From the NCBI GenBank assembly GCA_030604585.1, contig JAUVVP010000146.1, forward strand, positions 1 through 6,019: a DNA stretch of 6,019 nucleotides, written 5' to 3'. The notes beneath the pieces are model-generated. The model had not been told where the DNA came from, did not search any database, and saw only the letters and a program-made list of their open reading frames with translations. The position numbers and the translations under genes were made by a program. Below, piece by piece: positions 1-5,478 of this stretch. Source of the stretch: Planctomycetota bacterium. Lineage in GTDB: Bacteria > Planctomycetota > Brocadiia > SM23-32. How positions within the stretch are numbered: position 1 is the stretch's first letter; the number at the start of each line of letters is the position of its first letter.

Positions 1-107
1 CCGGTCCGCAGGCATTCCACGGGCCGCGTCTCGTTCGCATCGGCCAGGGCCAGCAGGCCGAGGCCCTGACCGAGAACCGTTAGCAGCGCTGCCATGGGAC
101 GGGACAT
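1..107 (-). CDS. N-terminal fragment of an exported protein (signal peptide), function unknown
   Basis: Only the first 35 codons are in the window; the gene continues past position 1. The peptide starts MSRPMAALLTVLGQGLGLL and has the layout of a Sec signal peptide: a short n-region with one Arg, a hydrophobic stretch over residues 5-22, and a likely cleavage after Ala-Leu-Ala (20-22) before Asp-Ala-Asn-Glu. No lipobox Cys follows, so a soluble exported protein is more likely than a lipoprotein. The start at 107 is supported by an AGGAG Shine-Dalgarno (complement of 115-119) with a 7-nt spacer, and by a promoter just upstream. A second ATG (complement of 93-95) is less well placed. The gene diverges from the glycoside hydrolase at 318. 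The mature part seen is too short to assign a family. Confidence 0.62.
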   Translation of the reverse strand, partial: MSRPMAALLTVLGQGLGLLALADANETRPVECLRT

Positions 108-138
108 GCGGCCACTCCTGCCTGTGGAGGAAAAGCCC

Positions 139-166
139 ATTATAGCCCGCAGGGGGCCGCCTGCAA
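139..166 (-). promoter_or_regulatory. Sigma70-like promoter of the exported-protein gene
   Basis: On the minus strand a TTGCAG -35 (complement of 161-166) and a perfect TATAAT -10 (complement of 139-144) are 16 bp apart. Transcription would start near 132, giving a leader of about 25 nt that contains the AGGAG site. A short inverted repeat, GCAGG/CCTGC (149-153 and 160-164), fills the spacer and touches the -35, so it could be an operator. That last point is inference. Confidence 0.6.
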
Positions 167-249
167 TGCTCCCGGCCGCGCCACGTCCTCACTAGCGCCG
201 CGGTCCCCATTCTCCCTCCGCATCGCCGATGGCTCGCTCTCCGGCAAGC

Positions 250-279
250 TTGACATGTGCGACCTCCAGTCGCTATAAG
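250..279 (+). promoter_or_regulatory. Sigma70-like promoter of the glycoside hydrolase gene
   Basis: A perfect TTGACA -35 (250-255) is followed after 18 bp by TATAAG (274-279), a one-base departure from the -10 consensus. Transcription would start near 286, about 30 nt before the ATG at 318. It is divergent from the promoter at 139-166; the two -35 boxes are about 83 bp apart, so the core promoters do not overlap and each could be controlled separately. Confidence 0.6.
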
Positions 280-317
280 GCCTGGATTCGCTTGCTCCAA
301 AACGGGGAACGGACGGA

Positions 318-1688
318 ATGGGGAACGAAGGCACGCGGATGGGCCCGTTGCTCGTCCACCCGAACAACCCGCGCTATTTCATGAACTCAGAGACCGGGGA
401 GGCGGTCTACCTGACCGGCTCGCATACGTGGGCCAATCTCCAGGAACGCGCTTACCCCACCACGCCCCTCTTCGACTTCACCGCCTACCTGGACTTCCTG
501 GCGAGCCACGGCCATAACTTCATCCGCCTGTGGGCCTGGGAGCACGCCGCCTGGATGCAGTTCACGGACGAGAAGATCGTCTACCGGCCGCATCCCTTCA
601 TGCGGGCCGGCCCGGGCGTGGCCCTTGACGGGGGGCTGAAGTTCGACCTGACCCGGTGGAGCCAGGGCTACTTCACTCGCTTGAGGGAAAGAGTGCTCGA
701 GGCCGGACGCCGCGGCTTCTATGTCTCCGTGATGCTCTTTCAGGGCTTCAGCATCGAGGCCAAGGGCCAGGACCCGAAGGGCAACCCCTGGAACGGGCAT
801 CCGTTCAACGGGTACAACAACGTCAACGGGATCAACGGCGACCCCTTCGGGGACGGCCACGGACGCGAGGTCCACACCTTGGCGATCGGTCCGATAACCC
901 AGGTGCAGGAGGCATACGTGCGCCAGGTCGTGGACACTGTCAACGACCTGGACAACGTCCTCTACGAGATAAGCAATGAAAGCCACGCCAAGTCTACCGA
1001 GTGGCAGTATCACATGATTGACTTCCTGCACGAGTATGAGGCCGGCAAGCCCAAGCAGCATCCCGTCGGGATGACCTTCCAGTACTGCGCGAGGAACCCC
1101 GGCACCAACGCGGACCTGTTCGACAGCCCGGCGGAATGGATCTCACCGAACGCCGACGCAGACGACCCCCAGAACTACCGCGACAATCCGCCGCCGGCGG
1201 ACGGCCGCAAGGTCATCATCAGCGATACGGATCACCTCTGGGGGATCGCGGGGGATGATGAGGTCGAGGCGATCTGCCAATGGGTCTGGAAGAGCTTCCT
1301 GCGCGGGCTTAATCCGATCTTCATGGACCCCTACCGCGACGCCAGGACCGGCGAGGAGCTGGACTCCCGCTGGGACCCCGTGCGCCGAAGCATGGGCCAG
1401 GCGCTGAGCTGGGCTCGGCGCCTGCATCTTGCCAGGGCCGTGCCGCACGGCGAGCTGACCTCCACCGGTTACTGCCTTGCCGATCCCGGTGTCGAGTACC
1501 TGTTCTATCAGCCCGGAAGCGGGCCTTTAACCGTCGCCCTGGAGGCGGGCCGGTACGAGTTCGAGTGGTTCCGCCCGCTCAGCGGGAAGGTCGTGAAGAA
1601 GGGCGCTGTGAGAGCGAAGGGAGGGCGCGGCGGCCTCACACCGCCCTTCGCCGGCGACGCGGTGGTCCACCTGGTGGCGAGAAAATAG
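318..1688 (+). CDS. Apiosidase-like (DUF4038 / GH140-type) glycoside hydrolase with C-terminal putative collagen-binding domain
   Basis: The 456-residue product looks like a TIM-barrel hydrolase of the DUF4038/apiosidase-like family. Family-like stretches include HPNNPRYFMN (14-23), YLTGSHTWANLQ (31-42), HGHNFIRLWAWEHAAW (64-79), the Asn/Gly-rich NGYNNVNGINGDP (164-176) and NVLYEISNESH (213-223). Glu221 in the Asn-Glu pair is the candidate acid/base; Asp303 or Asp305 in VIISDTDH (299-306) is the candidate nucleophile or partner. Residues from about 385 to the end (EYLFYQPG, then YEFEWFRPLSGK) match the small beta domain often found after DUF4038 and called 'putative collagen-binding domain of a collagenase'. 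The likely role is cleavage of a plant or pectic glycan side chain, but the substrate cannot be read from sequence. No signal peptide is seen, so the enzyme is probably cytoplasmic. An internal ATG at 339 (residue 8) has a GAAGG 7 nt upstream and may be the true start. The stop lies inside the repeat at 1681-1772. Confidence 0.85.
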   Translation: MGNEGTRMGPLLVHPNNPRYFMNSETGEAVYLTGSHTWANLQERAYPTTPLFDFTAYLDFLASHGHNFIRLWAWEHAAWMQFTDEKIVYRPHPFMRAGPGVALDGGLKFDLTRWSQGYFTRLRERVLEAGRRGFYVSVMLFQGFSIEAKGQDPKGNPWNGHPFNGYNNVNGINGDPFGDGHGREVHTLAIGPITQVQEAYVRQVVDTVNDLDNVLYEISNESHAKSTEWQYHMIDFLHEYEAGKPKQHPVGMTFQYCARNPGTNADLFDSPAEWISPNADADDPQNYRDNPPPADGRKVIISDTDHLWGIAGDDEVEAICQWVWKSFLRGLNPIFMDPYRDARTGEELDSRWDPVRRSMGQALSWARRLHLARAVPHGELTSTGYCLADPGVEYLFYQPGSGPLTVALEAGRYEFEWFRPLSGKVVKKGAVRAKGGRGGLTPPFAGDAVVHLVARK

Positions 1689-1708
1689 GGACAGTCACCT
1701 ATTTTCTC
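1679..1708. terminator. Possible bidirectional hairpin terminator (left arm of the repeat)
   Basis: GAGAAAATAGG (1679-1689) and CCTATTTTCTC (1698-1708) form a perfect 11-bp stem with an 8-nt loop. The hairpin includes the hydrolase stop codon and lies 36 nt past the polymerase stop on the other strand. The stem is AT-rich and no separate T tract follows it on either strand, so it is not a classical intrinsic terminator. The position between convergent genes is the main reason to propose it. Confidence 0.3.
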
Positions 1709-1772
1709 AAGTTGTAACACTTCGCCTGTCAATGACATACAGCTCAGAGAATAGGTGACCGTCCCCATTTTT
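1681..1772. repeat. MITE-like inverted-repeat element at the convergent gene ends
   Basis: Two arms of about 25 bp face each other: the left arm (about 1682-1708) contains GGGACAGTCACCTATT and the right arm (1747-1771) contains AATAGGTGACCGTCCCC. They differ by two substitutions and a 2-nt length change in a T run. Between them lies about 38 nt with a perfect small palindrome, TGTCA-A-TGACA (1727-1737). The left arm alone is also palindromic (1679-1708). The arms overlap the stop codon of the hydrolase (1686-1688) and the last codons of the polymerase gene, whose stop is at 1744-1746. This looks like a non-autonomous dispersed element of REP or MITE type; no transposase is in the window. It may also act as a two-way terminator structure. 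Confidence 0.7.
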
Positions 1773-4700
1773 CCACTTCCTCTGCTACCAGGCTGACGGC
1801 GCCGTGCTGCTCTTTGACGGTGCCGGTGATGCGGTAGCAGCCGGCGCCGGCCATTGCCCTGCCGTACTTCTTGTAGACGTCCGGGAAGGCGACCACTTCC
1901 ACGACGCCGTGGCGGTCCTCGAGGGTGAGGAACTTCATGTATTCGTGCTTACGGGTGACCGCCCGGCGCGTCGTGACCAGCCAGCCGGCGACGGCGATCC
2001 TCTGCCCGACGTGCCGCTTCATCTCGAAGCTGGGGGTGATGCCATCTCGCGCCATCTCCCCGTCCCAGGCGTCCAGCGGGTGGCCGGAGTGGCTGAAACC
2101 GAGTATCATCAACTCCCACAGGACGCGCTCGCGCAGGGAGTAGGGGGGCTGATCGGGCACGGGCACGGGGGGCGGCGCGCACACGCCGCCATCCAGCAGG
2201 GCGGCCGAGGACGTCTCGGCGGGCCCTCTGCCGGACGGGGGCTGGCGTTGCATGCCTCGTCGGTTCGGTTCCGCACAGCCCTGGGACAGGCACCGTGTTT
2301 CCTTGCGGAAAACGGGTGCCAGTCCCGGTTTTGCCCGGCTCAGGACCCGCTCCATCTTCATCATCAGCGTGGGGCGGCTCAGCCCGAACGAATCGAAGGC
2401 GCCGCACAGGATCAGGTTCTCCAGTTCCGGGCGCGTCAGGCGGACGCGGGCGCAGAAGTCCTCCAGCGATTCGAACGGCCGGACCGTATGCTGCTGGAGT
2501 ATCTGCTTGATCGTAGTGGTGGCCAGGGACCTGACGAACTCCAGCCCCGGGCGGATGGCCCCCGCGGGGCAGGCGCCGTCCTCGGGCCGGCACTCGATGT
2601 CGCTGCGGTTCACGCACGGGGGCAGTATCTCGACGTTGAAGCGGCGGGCGTCCTCCAGGTAGGTGCGCGGGTCATAGAAGCCGGCCTTGTTGGCGATGAC
2701 GCTGGCGAGGAACTCGGCCGGCCAGTGGGCCTTCAGGTAGGAGGCCTGGTAGGAGATGTGGCCGTAGGTGCTGGCGTGGGCCTTGCAGTAGGAGTAGGCG
2801 GCAAAGCTCTCGATCTGCGACCAGATATCCTCCGCCGCCTGCGGTTCCACCCCGCGCCCGACGGCGCCCTCGATGAACTTCTCCCTGAGTTCGTGCAGCT
2901 TCTCGCGCGAGCGGTGCTTCGAGATGTACTTGCGCAGCTCGTCCCCTTCGGCCAGCGAGAAGCCCGCCACCGCCTGCGCCACGCGCAGTATGTCCTCCTG
3001 GTAGAGCATGACCCCGTAGGTCCTCGAAAGCGCCTCCTCCATCAGGGGCGTCGGGTAGGTGGTCGGCTCATCGCCGCGCATGCGCCGGATGAAGGCGCCC
3101 TTCATGCCGCTGCTGGACGGCCCCGGCCGGATGAGCGAGAGGCCCTGGATCAGGTCCATGATGCTCTCTGCCCGCAGCATCTGAAGGAGCTGCCGCATGC
3201 CGGGCGACTCGATCTGGAAGCAGCCCATCGTGCGCCCGTTGCGCAGCAGCGTCGCCGTGCGCGGGTCGCGGTCGGGCAGGTGCTCCAGGTCCAGGCGTAT
3301 GCCGCGCTGCGCTTCGACGCTCCTGGCCGCCTCGGCCACGATGGACAGGGAGCGCTGGCCGAGCAGGTCTATCTTGACCAGGCCCGTCTTCTCGATGCCC
3401 TTCATCTCGTACTGCGTTATCACGATGCCCTTGGCGCTGTTCTCCAGCGCCGTGTACCAGGTCAGGGGCCGGTCGCCGATGACCAGCCCGCCCAGGTGGA
3501 TGCTCAGGTGCCGCACGTAGCCGTCTATCTTCAGCGCCGTCTCGACAACGGTGCGCCACGGCTCCTTCGCGATGGGGAAGTCGGCCATCTCGGGGAACGT
3601 CTCCATCGCCTCGGCGATGCTCGATACGCCGTAATGGGGGAGCCGTTTGCTGTGCCGGTCGATCTCGTCCTGCGGCAGGCCCATCACGCGCGCCACGTCG
3701 CGGAAGGCCGACCTGGCCAGCAGCCGTGAGTGCGTCGAGACCATCGCCACGCGCTCCTTGCCGTAGCGGCGGTAGACGTAGTCAATGACGTCGTCGCGGC
3801 GGCGCCAGCAGAAGTCAATGTCAATGTCCGGCACGTCCGTGCGGAACTCGTTCAGGAAGCGCTCGAAGTAGAGGTCGAACTTCAGCGGGTCCACGGCCGA
3901 GATGCCCAGGCAGTAGGAGACGATGCTGTTGGCGGCCGAGCCGCGGCCCACGTGCGGGATGTCCTCGCGCTCGGCGAACGCAATGATATCGCGCACCACC
4001 AGAAAGTAGTCGCAGAAGTCCAGCATCTCGATGACCTTCAGCTCCCTGTCGAGACGCGCCTTCACTTGGCCGGCCACCTTCCCGTAGCGCTGCCGCGCGC
4101 CGGCGTAGGCCACGTCGCAGAGCCGCCGGCAGGGGGTCTGGCCTGAAGGCAGCTCGACTCGCGGGAAGCGGGGGACTTCGAGCTCCAGTTCCAGGTTGCA
4201 CTCCTGGGCGATGCGCGCGGCGTTGCGCATCGCTTGCCCGCGCACGGCCGACGGCAGGCGGGCGGCCACCTGCTCGGCCGACATGAAGAAGGCGTGGGCA
4301 TCGGCCAGCATCCGATCATTCTCGCAGATGGCCTTCAGGTCCACGTTCTCGCGGATGGCGCTCAGCACGGCGTGCGTCCGGCGTTCGTTGGCGCGGAGGA
4401 AGTTCACGTTGACCGTGGCCGCTGGCGGGATGCCGAGCCGCTCGGCCACGTCGGCGACGTCCGGGTGTCCGCCGCCGTCTCCCTCGGCGTTGGTCCCGCG
4501 CAGGGAAGGGCAGCAGGTCTCGAAGGAGTGGGGCCCGTCCGCCCGCAGCTCGGCGTAGAGGCGGCCCTCCGGCACGACGCCCTTCAGCCGCCGCAGCAGG
4601 GAGGGGGTGGCGGTCAGCACGAACAGGCCCTCGGGATCGGCGGCGATGCTGCCGGCGATGTCGAAGGGGGACCCGGGACATTTCCCACGCTCCCCCGGCG

Positions 4701-5178
4701 AGACGCCGGGGGCTACCGCCATCATGTGGGTAGCCGGGGGCGTCTCGCCCCTGGGATCGGACGACGGGATGCTTGCATCATCCGTAGGGGCACGGCCCCT
4801 CGGCTGCGCTCGGGATAAACGCGGCGTGCCCCTACCGGGCTCGCGGACCGTCTCCGACGCCACGAAGTCCTCGTAATGCGGCGTGCCGGCCAGCTTCCGT
4901 TCGGTCACGATGCGGCACAGGTTCGCGTATCCCCGCCGGTCGGCCGCCAGCAGGACGCACTGCTCGGCGCCGTGGACGATCTCCGCCCCGATCACGGGCT
5001 TGACGCCCGCCTGGCGTGCCGTCTCGTAGAAGGCCAGCGCCCCGTAGAGCCCGTTGGTGTCCGTCAGCGCCACGGCCGGCATGCCGTAGCCGGCCGCCGC
5101 CTCCACCAGCTCCTCGATGCTGAAGGCCCCCTGGAGCAGGCTGTAGTTCGAGTGAACGTGCAGGTGAACGAAACCCAT
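1744..5178 (-). CDS. dnaE: DNA polymerase III alpha subunit, DnaE family, DnaE2/ImuC-like (probably error-prone)
   Basis: The 1144-residue product is a complete C-family DNA polymerase. Order: PHP domain (about 3-265, starting FVHLHVHSNYSLLQGA), palm and fingers (about 300-860), helix-hairpin-helix region (about 868-935), a long linker, then an OB fold (about 1055-1137) at the C-terminus. Catalytic residues are present: Asp451 and Asp453 in PDIDIDF and Asp604 in GLVKIDLLG. GRGSAANS (411-418) followed by SYCLGI, GFYDPRTYLEDARR after the fingers, and the lack of a tau-binding tail after the OB fold are DnaE2-like rather than replicative DnaE1; the sub-type is inference. The PHP metal site looks degenerate: Gln16, Thr41, Asn257 and Asn259 stand where Asp, His, Asp and His are usual. 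Residues about 115-169 and 951-1010 are low-conservation segments coded partly by palindromic repeats, and the last residues (WGRSPIL) come from the 1681-1772 element. The start at 5178 fits the family N-terminus, a GGAG 9 nt upstream and a promoter lying inside the longer open frame. No imuA or imuB is adjacent. Confidence 0.93.
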   Translation of the reverse strand: MGFVHLHVHSNYSLLQGAFSIEELVEAAAGYGMPAVALTDTNGLYGALAFYETARQAGVKPVIGAEIVHGAEQCVLLAADRRGYANLCRIVTERKLAGTPHYEDFVASETVREPGRGTPRLSRAQPRGRAPTDDASIPSSDPRGETPPATHMMAVAPGVSPGERGKCPGSPFDIAGSIAADPEGLFVLTATPSLLRRLKGVVPEGRLYAELRADGPHSFETCCPSLRGTNAEGDGGGHPDVADVAERLGIPPAATVNVNFLRANERRTHAVLSAIRENVDLKAICENDRMLADAHAFFMSAEQVAARLPSAVRGQAMRNAARIAQECNLELELEVPRFPRVELPSGQTPCRRLCDVAYAGARQRYGKVAGQVKARLDRELKVIEMLDFCDYFLVVRDIIAFAEREDIPHVGRGSAANSIVSYCLGISAVDPLKFDLYFERFLNEFRTDVPDIDIDFCWRRRDDVIDYVYRRYGKERVAMVSTHSRLLARSAFRDVARVMGLPQDEIDRHSKRLPHYGVSSIAEAMETFPEMADFPIAKEPWRTVVETALKIDGYVRHLSIHLGGLVIGDRPLTWYTALENSAKGIVITQYEMKGIEKTGLVKIDLLGQRSLSIVAEAARSVEAQRGIRLDLEHLPDRDPRTATLLRNGRTMGCFQIESPGMRQLLQMLRAESIMDLIQGLSLIRPGPSSSGMKGAFIRRMRGDEPTTYPTPLMEEALSRTYGVMLYQEDILRVAQAVAGFSLAEGDELRKYISKHRSREKLHELREKFIEGAVGRGVEPQAAEDIWSQIESFAAYSYCKAHASTYGHISYQASYLKAHWPAEFLASVIANKAGFYDPRTYLEDARRFNVEILPPCVNRSDIECRPEDGACPAGAIRPGLEFVRSLATTTIKQILQQHTVRPFESLEDFCARVRLTRPELENLILCGAFDSFGLSRPTLMMKMERVLSRAKPGLAPVFRKETRCLSQGCAEPNRRGMQRQPPSGRGPAETSSAALLDGGVCAPPPVPVPDQPPYSLRERVLWELMILGFSHSGHPLDAWDGEMARDGITPSFEMKRHVGQRIAVAGWLVTTRRAVTRKHEYMKFLTLEDRHGVVEVVAFPDVYKKYGRAMAGAGCYRITGTVKEQHGAVSLVAEEVEKWGRSPIL
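2281..2328. repeat. Palindromic (REP-like) repeat inside the polymerase linker
   Basis: Two 20-nt arms (2283-2302 and 2307-2326) flank a 4-nt loop and match at 16 of 20 positions. The outer parts are GGGACAGGCACC on the left and GGTGCCAGTCCC on the right. It is read in frame by the polymerase gene on the minus strand as LAPVFRKETRCLSQ (about residues 951-966), between the helix-hairpin-helix region and the OB fold. Arms of this GGGAC-GGCACC type resemble dispersed palindromes common in environmental bacterial genomes; that resemblance is from memory. Confidence 0.65.
4690..4755. repeat. Paired palindromic repeat (BIME-like) inside the PHP domain
   Basis: GGCGAGACGCC (4697-4707), GGG, GGCTACC (4711-4717) is mirrored by GGTAGCC (4729-4735), GGG, GGCGTCTCGCC (4739-4749), giving an 18-of-21 stem with a symmetric GGG/GGG interior bulge and an 11-nt loop. 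The left half also folds alone as a perfect 9-bp hairpin, CCCCCGGCG/CGCCGGGGG with loop AGA (4692-4712). The two units are therefore inverted copies of one REP-like motif. The polymerase gene reads through it in frame (about residues 144-162). Confidence 0.72.
4781..4838. repeat. Second inverted repeat inside the PHP domain, different family
   Basis: GTAGGGGCACG (4784-4794) and CGTGCCCCTAC (4825-4835) are perfect 11-bp inverted arms around a 30-nt centre. The arm sequence is unrelated to the neighbouring repeat at 4690-4755 and starts about 30 bp from it. It is also translated in frame by the polymerase gene (about residues 114-133, containing RGTPRLSRAQPRGRAPT). Confidence 0.7.
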
Positions 5179-5209
5179 AGCCCTTGACTCCGCATCTTCG
5201 CCTCTGTAT

Positions 5210-5238
5210 ACTATACCTTTATATAATAGTCGTGTCAA
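5210..5238 (-). promoter_or_regulatory. Sigma70-like promoter of the polymerase gene
   Basis: On the minus strand a perfect TTGACA -35 (complement of 5233-5238) and a TATAGT -10 (complement of 5210-5215) are separated by exactly 17 bp, in a strikingly AT-rich pocket. Transcription would start near 5203, giving a leader of about 25 nt before the ATG at 5178. An odd palindrome GTATA-C-TATAC (5206-5216) covers the -10 box and could be a repressor site. The promoter lies inside the longer open frame and so rules out a start further upstream. Confidence 0.72.
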
Positions 5239-5257
5239 TGGCCGAAACGGCAGTTGT

Positions 5258-5289
5258 TGGTTGATAGTTAGCAGGTGATGGTTGATAGT
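5258..5289. repeat. Two direct copies of an 11-bp motif, 21 bp apart
   Basis: TGGTTGATAGT occurs at 5258-5268 and again at 5279-5289, a 21-bp period, or two helical turns. The copies start 20 bp upstream of the -35 box of the polymerase promoter. They could be paired sites for a regulator or just the remnant of a small tandem repeat. Confidence 0.5.
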
Positions 5290-5478
5290 GATGCAGGGCA
5301 GCAGGGGAAACATGTGGAGCAGACTCTCCAGCCCGCCAGATTTATCCGCCTCTGGCACCCGCGGGCAACCCGTGAATAGATCCGGCCGGTTCGGCGGGCG
5401 AGCGTTGTCCGTTGAGGGTTGCCGGCGGTGCCGAAGCAGCCGGCTCAGGCGAGCGGGCGTGGCGGGCGCAGTTGGGGC
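5290..5478. other. Gene-free stretch between membrane-protein stop and polymerase promoter
   Basis: The whole gap between the polymerase start and the upstream stop is about 300 bp; the promoter-side part is described separately. In this remaining part I see only short GC palindromes (for example CCCGCGGG near 5358 and CCGGCCGG near 5383). No hairpin with a T tract is evident after the membrane-protein gene. Open frames crossing it on both strands lack family-like sequence or a start site and are not called as genes. Confidence 0.45.

Noticed and set aside
1508..1768. Minus-strand open frame of 86 codons over the hydrolase 3' end
   Set aside because: It begins within the inverted-repeat element and runs antisense through the conserved C-terminal domain of the hydrolase. 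It is a repeat-derived shadow frame.
1804..3729. Long plus-strand open frame of 641 codons opposite the polymerase gene
   Set aside because: It is antisense to clearly conserved DnaE sequence, is compositionally biased (Ala, Arg, Gly, His, Val), and shows no domain-like sequence. It is an expected by-product of high GC content.
5179..5358. Upstream extension of the polymerase reading frame by 60 codons to an ATG at 5358
   Set aside because: The predicted promoter (-35 and -10) lies within this extension, the added peptide is not family-like, and the conserved PHP start begins at the ATG at 5178.
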